Positions 1-7,780 of a stretch of 32,570 nt of DNA are shown piece by piece. Source of the DNA: an uncultured Erysipelotrichaceae bacterium (lineage in GTDB: Bacteria > Bacillota_I > Bacilli_A > Erysipelotrichales > Erysipelotrichaceae). Under the pieces are notes generated by a model. The model ran no database searches. It saw only the letters and a list, made by a program, of their open reading frames with translations, and was not told the origin of the DNA. A program made the translations under genes and the position numbers. The stretch's first letter is position 1. Each line of letters opens with the position of its first letter. The DNA is taken from positions 1-32,570 of the forward strand of contig CAKMJZ010000036.1 of assembly GCA_927435855.1 (NCBI GenBank), read 5' to 3'.

Positions 1-923
1 ACATATTTAGTATTAGCTGGATATACAATTTCCTTAACTAACCTTTCACGGGTAACTACAACGCTGATCGGAGAGTTGAAATAGGTAACATTCAACTTTA
101 ATCCTGGTTCCAATAATTGATCTGCCGTTTTGAGCTTCTCATTATTAATCGTAATTAACTGTTGTGCAGACAAACCCGTCTTATATCCGACACCTTCTAC
201 CGTATCGAAAGGTGCGACTGTATATGTCTTTATTTCTGTATCATACCCATAACTTAAAAAATAAATGATTTCATTTTGATTCTTCAAAATATTATCACGG
301 GATGCCAATCCCTTTGTTACAGTTGTCGTCTCAAGTACGTTGATTCCTGTATCGATTGAGCCATAGGTTGTAAGTTTCGGAATTTCTCGTTCATTCTTAA
401 TATCATCATAAGCAGATTTTGAGATAAAGTTAAGCAAGTACAATTCCTTTGCGACTTCAAACTCCTCTATGTCCTTGACATAAATTACTGCACCATTTGA
501 AAATTCAATCTTAAAAACCTCAACCGAAAACAAATCATTTGTTTGCAAATACTCTACAATCAAATCATCAACATTGCTGTATTCAAAATAACTCAATTCA
601 ATACTTGTATAAATATCTTCACCCAAACCAATTTTTGATCCAGGGAAATCTACGGTATACTGTTCTAGATATGTTTGAACCAAGGCACTATCAACAATTT
701 TCGGATCAGTTAAAACGCCTAACAAACGACTTCCTTCATAAATCTTCGTTATCATTTGAGGCTGACTATACACGTTAACGACTTCCTGCTTAAAAGCAGC
801 ACCATCCAATTCGGTTTGATTACTGATTAACTCGGGATTCTGATTCTGATTGGCACCGGAAGTTATCAATGTGATAATCAAACTTACCATAACCGCCAAT
901 ACAATAGGTATAAACTTTTTCAT
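1..923 (-). CDS. Exported LysM/G5-like protein, probably cell-wall endopeptidase (3' end off window)
   Basis: Open frame from ATG at 923 to the window edge without a stop, about 307 codons. The start is supported by AAAGGAG just upstream, inside the end of dnaB, 10 bp away. Residues 1-24 are a signal peptide or anchor (Lys-Lys, then a hydrophobic stretch). Residues ~25-230 are an unrecognised extracellular region. Residues ~233-281 (TYTVAPFDTVEGVGYKTG and following) read like a LysM module, and the next residues (VVVTRERLVKEIVYP) like the start of a G5 domain. LysM plus G5 followed by an M23 peptidase is a common Bacillota arrangement, so a murein hydrolase is likely, but the catalytic part is outside the window. 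It is probably the last gene of the dnaB transcript. Confidence 0.75.
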   Translation of the reverse strand, partial: MKKFIPIVLAVMVSLIITLITSGANQNQNPELISNQTELDGAAFKQEVVNVYSQPQMITKIYEGSRLLGVLTDPKIVDSALVQTYLEQYTVDFPGSKIGLGEDIYTSIELSYFEYSNVDDLIVEYLQTNDLFSVEVFKIEFSNGAVIYVKDIEEFEVAKELYLLNFISKSAYDDIKNEREIPKLTTYGSIDTGINVLETTTVTKGLASRDNILKNQNEIIYFLSYGYDTEIKTYTVAPFDTVEGVGYKTGLSAQQLITINNEKLKTADQLLEPGLKLNVTYFNSPISVVVTRERLVKEIVYPANTKY

Positions 924-933
924 TGAAACTCCT

Positions 934-2271
934 TTATTGACCGACATCTTCCTTTGCAATATTATAGAATGCATTGATCTTTAGGTCAAATGCTAACTCA
1001 AATTTGCCCGTCGGTCCATTACGGTGCTTAGCAATGTCGATTTCTGCCTTCACCTGCTTATCATCACTTTTCTCTTTTTGATAATATTCATCCCGATACA
1101 AAAACATGACAATATCCGCATCTTGTTCCAAAGCGCCTGATTCACGTAAATCCGATAACATCGGACGTTTGTCTTCGCGTCGCTCAACCAAACGTGACAA
1201 CTGTGACAACGCTATAACTGGGACTTGCATTTCACGAGCCAAAGCCTTTAAACTTCTAGAAATTTCAGATACTTCCTGTTGTCGGTTTTCATTATTCCTA
1301 CCGCTACCCATAATCAACTGAATATAGTCTATAACGACCAATCCCAAACCATGTTCAGCACGCAACTTACGACATTTTGAAAATACTTCTGAAACGCGTA
1401 CAGATGGAGTGTCATCTACAAATAACTGCATAAACTTCATCTCTGTTGCGGCTTCATTGAGCATATTCCACTCCGTTCCGGACAAAAATCCTGTCCGTAA
1501 CTGTCCGATAGGAATCATTGAAGCGGCTGAAAGCATCCGTGTAATCAACTGTTCAGCTGGCATTTCCAAAGAGAAAAGCGCTACCGGCTGTTGATTATGT
1601 CGTGATACTTGCATCGCCAAATTCAGAGCAAACGCAGTTTTACCCATCGATGGTCGGGCGGCCAATATAATCAAATCGCCTCGTTGTAAACCATTGGTCA
1701 GATTATCCAGTGCCCGAAATGATGTTTTAAGTCCGGTAATATTGCTTTTATTGGAACTCATTTTCGTAATGGTTTCCATTACGGTCGATACAACCTCTTT
1801 CGCATTACGGAAATCGGATGCCCGTCGATTACGTGTAACATTCAATATGCTCTTCTCAGCCTGATCCATGACATCATCCAAATCGCCTGAATGCACAAAT
1901 CCGTCTTCGGCGATTTTTTGAGCAGTCAAAATAAGATTACGCATGTAAGCCCTATCCTGAATCATTTCAACATAATTCTTAACATTTGCTGACGATACAG
2001 AGTGATCAGCTAACTGTAAAACATAGTCCGCACCACCAATCGATGGTAATTGACCACGCTCACTTAACCGAGTTATCAAACTGGTCCCATCTACCGGCTT
2101 GCCCATGTCACTAAGGTCAGTAATTGCCGTAAAAACTTTTTTGTGCGCTTCAAGAAAAAAGTCTTCCGGAATCAAGCCAGTTTCAATAGCAGTTTTAATT
2201 GTATTGGGATAAATAAGCATAGCTCCTAGCAACGCTTGTTCTGCTTCTAAACTATGGGGTAACTGCCGCAT
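934..2271 (-). CDS. dnaB: Replicative DNA helicase DnaB (DnaC in Bacillus naming)
   Basis: Hexameric 5'-3' helicase that unwinds DNA at the replication fork and binds primase through its N-terminal domain. The N-terminal domain begins with LPHSLEAEQALLGAML. The RecA-like domain has Walker A ARPSMGKTA at about residues 205-213, and the late motif SDLRESGALEQDADIV. About 445 residues, normal for the family. I chose ATG at 2271 because GAGGTG lies seven bases upstream. A GTG nine bases further up (2280) is in frame but has a poorer ribosome site and starts 1 bp after the rplI stop. It sits in the usual Bacillota order gdpP-rplI-dnaB and is probably co-transcribed with them. Confidence 0.97.
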   Translation of the reverse strand: MRQLPHSLEAEQALLGAMLIYPNTIKTAIETGLIPEDFFLEAHKKVFTAITDLSDMGKPVDGTSLITRLSERGQLPSIGGADYVLQLADHSVSSANVKNYVEMIQDRAYMRNLILTAQKIAEDGFVHSGDLDDVMDQAEKSILNVTRNRRASDFRNAKEVVSTVMETITKMSSNKSNITGLKTSFRALDNLTNGLQRGDLIILAARPSMGKTAFALNLAMQVSRHNQQPVALFSLEMPAEQLITRMLSAASMIPIGQLRTGFLSGTEWNMLNEAATEMKFMQLFVDDTPSVRVSEVFSKCRKLRAEHGLGLVVIDYIQLIMGSGRNNENRQQEVSEISRSLKALAREMQVPVIALSQLSRLVERREDKRPMLSDLRESGALEQDADIVMFLYRDEYYQKEKSDDKQVKAEIDIAKHRNGPTGKFELAFDLKINAFYNIAKEDVGQ

Positions 2272-2281
2272 GATTTTCACC

Positions 2282-2728
2282 TCAGCTCTTTGCTTTTAAA
2301 TGTACCGTAATAAACCCTTCAACATCACGATGCAAATCAATCATTACCTTACTTACGCCCAACTCTGATAACATCTCTGTTTTCATTTTGCGCTTGTCGA
2401 TGACGATTTTATGTTTCTTGTTTAACTCCTCAGCCACTTGCTTGGTCGATATTGAACCAAACACTTTTCCCTTTTCTCCGGTTTTGACTTCAAAGACCAA
2501 AGTAATCTTCTCAAGTTGCTCTTTCAATTTTAACGCATTGTCTTTATTTTTAGTTTCTTCATCCTTTGCATGTTGCTTTTGATCTTCCAAAACTTCCATA
2601 CTCTTACTGGATGCCGGCAAAGCAAATTTGTTTCTGAATAAGAAATTGCGGGCATACCCGTCGGAAACTTCTACGACTTCACCCTTCTTGCCAACATTTT
2701 TTACATCGGCTAACAATATGACTTTCAT
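2282..2728 (-). CDS. rplI: 50S ribosomal protein bL9
   Basis: Large-subunit protein bound near the L1 stalk by its N-terminal domain. The 148-residue product has the family signature at its start (MKVILLADVKNVGKKGEVVE, then SDGYARNFL), the long charged connecting helix at about residues 42-75, and a C-terminal domain ending in VHLKAKS. AGGAGG lies 8 bp before the ATG, inside the last codons of gdpP, which stops 3 bp upstream. The stop is TGA, evidence that TGA is not read as tryptophan in this organism. Confidence 0.97.
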   Translation of the reverse strand: MKVILLADVKNVGKKGEVVEVSDGYARNFLFRNKFALPASSKSMEVLEDQKQHAKDEETKNKDNALKLKEQLEKITLVFEVKTGEKGKVFGSISTKQVAEELNKKHKIVIDKRKMKTEMLSELGVSKVMIDLHRDVEGFITVHLKAKS

Positions 2729-2731
2729 GAA

Positions 2732-4690
2732 CTAATCCTCCTGTTCAAAATATTCTTCAATACTTTTATCTAGTAAAACCACCATTTGTTCTATGGTCGT
2801 GTTTTCACGTTGCAACGCCGCGGCCGAGAAATGACCTCCGCCACTCAATTTTTCCATAATGACCTGAACATTTATTTTCCCTTTGGAACGCGCAGATACA
2901 GCCACCTGATGATCATCAATGCGAGCGACCACAAATGATGCTTCTACATTTTTAACTGACAATAACATTTCAGCTACTTGAGACATAATGCTACGTGAAA
3001 CAATCGTTTTCTCTTCATATGGCGCAATTACGACACCTTTTGGTCGCTGTTGGGAACATTTTAACATGCTTGTCTTTAATTCGAACTCATCAAATTCATC
3101 TTTCAACAAATTATCAGCCTCAACCGAATCAGCTCCCATATTTTTAAGTACCGAGGCCGCTTCAAATGTTCGAGAACCGGTCCGATTACGGAATCGATTG
3201 GTATCAATCAACATACCGGTAAACATAATTGTTGCTTCTTCTGTAGATATATCAACATTCGACACTTGATATGGAAATAACTCCGCAACCAACTCACTCA
3301 CTGAAGAAGCTGAAGATTCAATATACACCAGTACGGGATTGAAGGTAAAATCAGTGCTACGACGATGATGATCGATTACAATAACTTTTTTCGCTTTTTC
3401 TATTACTGACGTCGCATTGCTATGCGCCGCATTGTTGTGATCTACCATGATAACCAAAGTATTGGCATCCAGCACTTCCAAAGCTTCCGACTCACTGACA
3501 AATCGATGTCGCTCATCCAATATTTCTTTATACTTCGACAACGCCCCGGTCAGTTTAATTTCAATGCCTCCGGATTTCGATACAATGTACACTTCCTTAT
3601 CGTAACTTAATGCGATCCGACTCATTCCGATGGCCGCACCCATACAGTCAAAATCCATTTCTTTGTGTCCGACGATGATAATCGTTTTAGACTGTTGGAT
3701 CAAATCTCGAATCGTTTGGGCAATCACACGAACACGCACTTTACTACGCTTTTCCTGAGCTTGACTGCTACCACCGAAATATTTGGTGTCTTCATTAAAC
3801 GATTTGATAGCTACTTGATCACCACCACGACTTTGTGCAAGCTCAAGTGCCATATTGACCATTTCCTCCAACTGTAAAAAATCTGAGGTCTTGCGTGAGA
3901 AAGCCATGGATAAGGTTATAGCGACATCCACATCTGCGGCAGCCTTACGAATATAAGGTAGAATATCAAAGCGATTACCCATAATATGTTTATAGATGCG
4001 TTCATTTAGCACGACCAAGAATCGGTCTGCTTTAATCCTACGCAAAAACATTCCGTGTTTTTTCGCCCAATCGACGACTGGTTGGCGGATTTTGGAGTCA
4101 ATAAGCGCGATTTTCTGCTCTTCTTCATATTGAGTGGTTTCTTCATAGTTATCAATATGAATAAGCCCCAGTACCACTTGCTCATCTTCATACGCAGATT
4201 CCAACTGACTGATTTCAGTGATATCACGGAAAAATAGTAACTGAGCACTTTCTTTACGAATAACTTCGTAGATAGTGTCATTAACTTCAATCATAAGACT
4301 TTCACTGTCCTCGGTGAATAGTTTGTTAATTTCCGGCGATAATGCCGTAATTTTAGAGCCAATCAGCGAAATACCGCGTTGATCGAAAATCTCACTCATC
4401 CATGTCACGTTATAATTTTCATCGTACGTAACAATTCCCACTCCACCGATTTCCAATGCATCTTTGGCATCTTTACCAAGAACTCGTGTGATCGAAAAAA
4501 TACGATCTCTCTGATCTTTTTCATATGTTTGAATAATAAGATAAATAAATGAGATGTTCATCAATAAATAGATAAACAACAACAGATAAACATAGTTAAA
4601 AAGAAATATGAAAAATATAAAAAGAATGATGATCTCAAACAGTAGTATAATAGCAATTTTTGATTTTAAGCGGTCAAAGCTTTCAAGCAT
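2732..4690 (-). CDS. gdpP: Cyclic-di-AMP phosphodiesterase GdpP (DHH/DHHA1 family)
   Basis: Membrane-bound enzyme that hydrolyses c-di-AMP to pApA and so tunes osmolyte transport and wall stress responses. The 652 residues follow the family plan: two membrane segments (~12-54), a degenerate PAS region (~75-160), a degenerate GGDEF domain ending in SRGGDQVAIK (~287-296), then the DHH domain with GHKEMDFDCMGAA (341-353), DHN (417-419) and DHH (440-442), and DHHA1 with SGGGHFSAAAL (616-626). All expected metal-binding motifs are present, so it should be active. Its ATG overlaps the end of the upstream DUF2232 gene by 8 bp, which suggests translational coupling. Confidence 0.96.
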   Translation of the reverse strand: MLESFDRLKSKIAIILLFEIIILFIFFIFLFNYVYLLLFIYLLMNISFIYLIIQTYEKDQRDRIFSITRVLGKDAKDALEIGGVGIVTYDENYNVTWMSEIFDQRGISLIGSKITALSPEINKLFTEDSESLMIEVNDTIYEVIRKESAQLLFFRDITEISQLESAYEDEQVVLGLIHIDNYEETTQYEEEQKIALIDSKIRQPVVDWAKKHGMFLRRIKADRFLVVLNERIYKHIMGNRFDILPYIRKAAADVDVAITLSMAFSRKTSDFLQLEEMVNMALELAQSRGGDQVAIKSFNEDTKYFGGSSQAQEKRSKVRVRVIAQTIRDLIQQSKTIIIVGHKEMDFDCMGAAIGMSRIALSYDKEVYIVSKSGGIEIKLTGALSKYKEILDERHRFVSESEALEVLDANTLVIMVDHNNAAHSNATSVIEKAKKVIVIDHHRRSTDFTFNPVLVYIESSASSVSELVAELFPYQVSNVDISTEEATIMFTGMLIDTNRFRNRTGSRTFEAASVLKNMGADSVEADNLLKDEFDEFELKTSMLKCSQQRPKGVVIAPYEEKTIVSRSIMSQVAEMLLSVKNVEASFVVARIDDHQVAVSARSKGKINVQVIMEKLSGGGHFSAAALQRENTTIEQMVVLLDKSIEEYFEQED

Positions 4691-5600
4691 TCTTTTTCAC
4701 TCCCAACAGTTTTTGGCGGATATCGGTTACTATGTCCAACAATCCGATAAGCATAAGCGGATACACGGCAATCGTCGGTATGAATAAAAGGCTGAGTATA
4801 GCCGTGAAAATCAAGGTGTGGATACGATACCGTTTTTGAATGACAGAAAGGAATATAAAGGTATGCACAATGATCGTGATCATTGAGAATATGAATAGTG
4901 AATAGCCAACATTCTGCCACATCGGATTCAATTTAAGCTGTGTGACTAGTGGCCACATAAACAGTAAGGCCATCAATATATAACCGATGTACGCCGGGAA
5001 TTTGAATTTTGATAATGGTGTCGATGGCGGTATAGTTATACGGACGATGCGGCTTAGTAATATGCGTGCGAATATGTGTAAAAGATAAGCTTCAATGATT
5101 GCTCCAAAGAAGATGGTCACGACGATAACCAGACGAATAACATTGTTTTCACTTGCAATCGGCTCGACATCCATCGATCGTAAAAATTGTGTTACGATTT
5201 TTATTTCATCACCCATATCATAACCGAAAAATGAAGCAAATAAAACCATGGATAGAAAATAGATGATGGTTGTAAAGAGAGAAGTAAATAAAAATTGTGT
5301 TCTATTGTCAAATTTCTTATTCACACCGAGTCCATAAAACAATCCAACCAAACCATACATGGCTGCGAATATTATAGAAGGCAGCGTAGCTAGCATCAAC
5401 GAAATGATAACAACGCTGATATACGGTATCCACCCTGCTTTAAATCCGTGGCGAGCTGTGTAAATAATAATGGGTAAAGGAATAATCCATGCAAAATATA
5501 CATTCAACTGACCGGCGAATTGTCGGTCGATGAGCAGAAAAACACTGATCAATGCGATCATTGCGGCTCCCTCGGTTATTTTACGGACATCTTTTCGCAT
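4683..5600 (-). CDS. DUF2232 (YybS-type) multi-pass membrane protein
   Basis: A 305-residue integral membrane protein with about eight hydrophobic segments and a basic C-terminus (QKLLGVKKNA). Position next to gdpP and composition match the YybS/DUF2232 family found beside gdpP in many Bacillota. Its biochemical role is not known. I place the start at ATG 5600, which has AAGGAG six bases upstream. An in-frame ATG at 5630 would lie inside the rpsR terminator hairpin and is unlikely. The only gap in front of it holds that terminator and leaves little room for a promoter, so expression may depend on readthrough from the rpsF operon or on a promoter inside rpsR. Confidence 0.88.
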   Translation of the reverse strand: MRKDVRKITEGAAMIALISVFLLIDRQFAGQLNVYFAWIIPLPIIIYTARHGFKAGWIPYISVVIISLMLATLPSIIFAAMYGLVGLFYGLGVNKKFDNRTQFLFTSLFTTIIYFLSMVLFASFFGYDMGDEIKIVTQFLRSMDVEPIASENNVIRLVIVVTIFFGAIIEAYLLHIFARILLSRIVRITIPPSTPLSKFKFPAYIGYILMALLFMWPLVTQLKLNPMWQNVGYSLFIFSMITIIVHTFIFLSVIQKRYRIHTLIFTAILSLLFIPTIAVYPLMLIGLLDIVTDIRQKLLGVKKNA

Positions 5601-5617
5601 GTGTTTCTCCTTATTAC

Positions 5618-5645
5618 AAAAAAACTCCACCGACTGGCGATGGAG
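5618..5645 (-). terminator. Intrinsic terminator after rpsR
   Basis: On the minus strand CTCCATCG pairs with CGGTGGAG (8 bp, one G-U) around the loop CCAGT, followed by seven T. It ends the rpsF-ssb-rpsR unit only 10 bp after the rpsR stop, and lies directly in front of the DUF2232-gdpP-rplI-dnaB genes, so it may attenuate rather than stop transcription. Confidence 0.8.
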
Positions 5646-5654
5646 GTAAGCGTT

Positions 5655-5885
5655 CTAGTCGGCTACGTACGGCAATAATGCCATTTGACGTGCGCGTTTG
5701 ATTGCGATGGCAAGCATCCGTTGATATTTTGCACGTGTGCCTGTTACGCGTCTGGGAATGATTTTCCCGTTTGCGGAAATAAATCTCTTCAGTAATTCAA
5801 TATCCTTATAGTCAATGGTTGTGACATTGTTTTTAGTGAAGTAACAGACTTTTTTCCGGCTTGTGCGTTGTTTTTTGAAAGCCAT
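5655..5885 (-). CDS. rpsR: 30S ribosomal protein bS18
   Basis: Small-subunit protein that pairs with bS6 on the platform of the 30S subunit. The 76 residues match the family over the full length, with KKVCYFTKN near the start, [14 protein letters not shown] in the middle and [18 protein letters not shown] near the end. Only one cysteine is present, so this is the form without a zinc site. AAAGGAG lies 8 bp before the ATG. It is the third gene of the standard rpsF-ssb-rpsR operon. Confidence 0.97.
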   Translation of the reverse strand: MAFKKQRTSRKKVCYFTKNNVTTIDYKDIELLKRFISANGKIIPRRVTGTRAKYQRMLAIAIKRARQMALLPYVAD

Positions 5886-5900
5886 GGGCTGTCTCCTTTC

Positions 5901-6347
5901 TTAGAACGGCAAGTCGTCGCTTGAAATATCAAGAGTCGGACCTGTCGAAAAATCATCTTCGTTAAAGTTATTATTATCCGGTTGAAATCCGGATGTGCTA
6001 TCAAATGAATTTGAAGCGGGCCTTTGAGTTGAAGTTGAACGTGATTCGAGTAATTGAACACTTTCTGAAACAACTTCGGTAACATAAACTTTCTTACCTG
6101 TGCTGTCATCATAAGTTCTGGTCGAAATACGTCCCTCGACGGATACCATGGCTCCTTTTTTGGCATATTGGCCTAAAAACTCGGCGGTTTTTTCCCATGC
6201 TACACAATTAATGAAATCGGCTTGATCTTGTTGTCCGAAGCGACGATTTACAGCCACTGTGAAACTTACAACGGATTTACCGGTTTGTGTTCTTTTTAAT
6301 TCGGGATCTTTGGTCAGACGACCAACCAATACGACGCGATTTACCAT
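5901..6347 (-). CDS. ssb: Single-stranded DNA-binding protein
   Basis: Coats single-stranded DNA during replication and repair. The 148 residues contain an OB-fold (residues ~1-105, beginning MVNRVVLVGRLTKDPELK, with FINCVAWEKTAEF in the middle), a low-complexity Asn/Asp/Ser/Phe linker, and the acidic tip DDLPF that recruits partner proteins. AAGGAG precedes the ATG and overlaps the end of rpsF. The position between rpsF and rpsR is the classic one. Confidence 0.97.
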   Translation of the reverse strand: MVNRVVLVGRLTKDPELKRTQTGKSVVSFTVAVNRRFGQQDQADFINCVAWEKTAEFLGQYAKKGAMVSVEGRISTRTYDDSTGKKVYVTEVVSESVQLLESRSTSTQRPASNSFDSTSGFQPDNNNFNEDDFSTGPTLDISSDDLPF

Positions 6348-6357
6348 GTAATTCTCC

Positions 6358-6648
6358 TTACTCTTCTTCTTTGTTGATGATTAAGTAGCGAACGATGTTG
6401 CCGTTGATTCGATTGAGACGATCCAACTCCTTAACACCTGCTTGATCAGCTTCGAAATTTCCCACGACATAATAACCTTTAGTCATGTGGTTGATTTCGT
6501 ATGCAAACTCACGCATGCCCCACTCTGTTACTTCCCCGACGACTCCACCATTGTTAGTGATGATTTCATTCATGTTAGCAATAAGAGTTTGGCGTGCGGC
6601 ATCATCTAGTGATGCGTTTACAATGAACATGATCTCATACTTGCGCAT
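6358..6648 (-). CDS. rpsF: 30S ribosomal protein bS6
   Basis: Partner of bS18 on the 30S platform. The 96 residues start MRKYEIMFIVNASLDD and contain EVTEWGMREFAYEI and the terminal RYLIINKEEE, all typical. The frame is open to 6741, but the real start is ATG 6648 because a near-perfect AGGAGGTG lies 6 bp upstream and a strong promoter sits within the extension. In several bacteria the S6:S18 complex represses its own operon through the leader, and this leader can fold to hide the ribosome site (see 6657-6691). Confidence 0.96.
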   Translation of the reverse strand: MRKYEIMFIVNASLDDAARQTLIANMNEIITNNGGVVGEVTEWGMREFAYEINHMTKGYYVVGNFEADQAGVKELDRLNRINGNIVRYLIINKEEE

Positions 6649-6656
6649 TGTGACAC

Positions 6657-6691
6657 CTCCTTGTGGTCTATTGGCCTTTTCAGGCAAGGAG
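6657..6691 (-). promoter_or_regulatory. rpsF leader hairpin that can sequester the Shine-Dalgarno
   Basis: On the minus strand CTCCTTG (complement of 6685-6691) pairs perfectly with CAAGGAG (complement of 6657-6663), which is the core of the rpsF ribosome binding site. A small inner hairpin CCT-GAAA-AGG fits between the arms. The layout suits translational autoregulation by S6:S18. I do not see a clear match to the published CCG-containing S6:S18 motif, so the mechanism is inference. Confidence 0.5.
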
Positions 6692-6721
6692 CGAATATTT
6701 TCATATCCACCCGTATCGTAC

Positions 6722-6750
6722 ATTATAACAGAACAAATCAACCATGTAAA
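6722..6750 (-). promoter_or_regulatory. Sigma-70-type promoter of the rpsF-ssb-rpsR operon
   Basis: TTTACA, exactly 17 bases, then TATAAT on the minus strand, about 75 bp before the rpsF start codon. It is one of the strongest consensus matches in the window and fits a ribosomal protein operon. It lies just after the ispD terminator. Confidence 0.85.
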
Positions 6751-6754
6751 CCAG

Positions 6755-6773
6755 AAAAAAGCACCTGTGGTGC
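6755..6773 (-). terminator. Intrinsic terminator after ispD
   Basis: On the minus strand GCACC-ACA-GGTGC is followed by six T. It lies 10 bp after the ispD stop and insulates ispD from the rpsF promoter. Confidence 0.75.
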
Positions 6774-6783
6774 CCCTGCAGTG

Positions 6784-7425
6784 CTATTTTACATCGTCCG
6801 GAGTTGTTATCTTAATATTGGCATATGAACCTTCTATTACCCGAATCCGAGTGTCGGAACATAACTCAGCAATCTGTGCATCATCAGTAGCATTTAAACC
6901 TATATCGTACGCTTTGTTATAGCATTTTAGAATTAAAGAAGTCTTGAAGGCCTGAGGTGTTTGGGCCAACATGTGATCTTCGCGCTCAACAGTGGAAGAA
7001 ATGTAATCTCCGTCCATCTTCTTGATCGTATCTTTTGGTTTGACCGCCAATATCGCAGCATCTTCATGTTCCATCGCATTCAGCAAACGATTGACACAGT
7101 CCATCGGCAACCACGGGCGGGCTCCATCATGAATCAACACGACATCTTCCGTTACGGCCATCAGTCCATTGAAAACACTGTCCTGACGGGTATCACCACC
7201 ATTAACCGAGACGATTTTTCCGGATTCGTTTTGTCTGACGATCCGTGGCATATCCGTCCGATTGGTCACAATGACAACCTGCTTACATCGCGGATCATTC
7301 AAAAACAATTGAAGGGTTTGTTCTAAGACTGTTTTACCTTCTTTGAGCGGATAAAACATCTTGTTATACCCCAGTCCCATGCGCGTCCCTTTGCCGGCCG
7401 CGACAATCAATACTGAATAGTTCAT
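6784..7425 (-). CDS. ispD: 2-C-methyl-D-erythritol 4-phosphate cytidylyltransferase
   Basis: Third step of the MEP isoprenoid pathway: joins MEP to CTP giving CDP-methylerythritol. The nucleotide-binding motif AAGKGTRMG is at residues 9-17. HDGARPWLP and LAQTPQAF are the other family motifs. AGAGGTGG lies 5 bp before the ATG. The protein has 213 residues and ends directly after NIKITTPDDVK. Family members usually run some 10-15 residues further, so the last helix appears to be missing. This may be natural variation. No partner MEP genes are in view, and a terminator and the next promoter follow immediately, so it is probably transcribed alone. Confidence 0.93.
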   Translation of the reverse strand: MNYSVLIVAAGKGTRMGLGYNKMFYPLKEGKTVLEQTLQLFLNDPRCKQVVIVTNRTDMPRIVRQNESGKIVSVNGGDTRQDSVFNGLMAVTEDVVLIHDGARPWLPMDCVNRLLNAMEHEDAAILAVKPKDTIKKMDGDYISSTVEREDHMLAQTPQAFKTSLILKCYNKAYDIGLNATDDAQIAELCSDTRIRVIEGSYANIKITTPDDVK

Positions 7426-7500
7426 AGGCCACCTCTTAATCTTTTACCTATTTTAACACTTTTTCATTTAATTTTCATTGATTTTATTTTCGATATTCGG

Positions 7501-7529
7501 TTGTAATCATTTTCGAATGCTCTTATAAT
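7501..7529 (+). promoter_or_regulatory. Sigma-70-type promoter ahead of the cobalamin riboswitch
   Basis: TTGTAA, 17 bases, then TATAAT on the plus strand, with transcription expected to begin a few bases before the riboswitch. It should drive the B12 uptake genes at 7781-9205. Confidence 0.75.
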
Positions 7530-7535
7530 GAAAGT

Positions 7536-7684
7536 GTTGAATAGGTGTTTAACCAACTTAATAGGGAATCCGGTTAACCGGAGCTGCCCCAGCAACTGTC
7601 GATACCGACGACAAAAACAAACCACTGTGCAAACGGGAAGGGTTTTTGAAGGATGACGTATCAGCCAGTAGACCTGCCTAATTC
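7536..7684 (+). promoter_or_regulatory. Cobalamin riboswitch
   Basis: Conserved blocks appear in the right order: AGGGAATCCGGTTAACCGG, then GCTGCCCCAGCAACTGTC, then CCACTG, CGGGAAGG, GGATGACG, and the B12 box AGCCAGTAGACCTGCC at 7663-7678, which differs from the usual AGCCAGGAGACCTGCC at one base. Adenosylcobalamin (or a related corrinoid) is the expected ligand. It precedes genes for corrinoid capture, import and adenosylation, consistent with shut-off when B12 is plentiful. Confidence 0.95.
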
Positions 7685-7696
7685 AAAAAATTTCTG

Positions 7697-7768
7697 TTTT
7701 ATCTTCTGGGTGAAAGATAAAAAGGCAACAAACTTGTCTTTTTTCGCACATCTTGGGTGTGTTTTTTT
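7697..7768 (+). terminator. Riboswitch expression platform: competing antiterminator and terminators
   Basis: Hairpin one pairs TTTTATCTT (7697-7705) with AAGATAAAA (7714-7722). Hairpin two pairs AAAAAGGCAA (7719-7728) with TTGTCTTTTT (7734-7743) and runs into a T tract ending at 7744. The two share bases 7719-7722, so they exclude each other, as expected for an antiterminator and terminator. A third short hairpin, CACAT-CTTGG-GTGTG (7747-7761) followed by seven T, could be a backup terminator. It ends 12 bp before the first start codon. Confidence 0.7.
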
Positions 7769-7780
7769 ATGGGAGGAACA

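Noticed and set aside
2272-2280. GTG start of dnaB at 2280
   Set aside because: It is 1 bp past the rplI stop with a poor ribosome site; ATG 2271 has GAGGTG at the right distance.
4006-4290. 94-codon frame inside gdpP
   Set aside because: Shadow frame on the same strand as an intact conserved gene.
6649-6741. N-terminal extension of rpsF up to 6741
   Set aside because: It includes the promoter and leader, and the ATG at 6648 has a near-perfect ribosome site.
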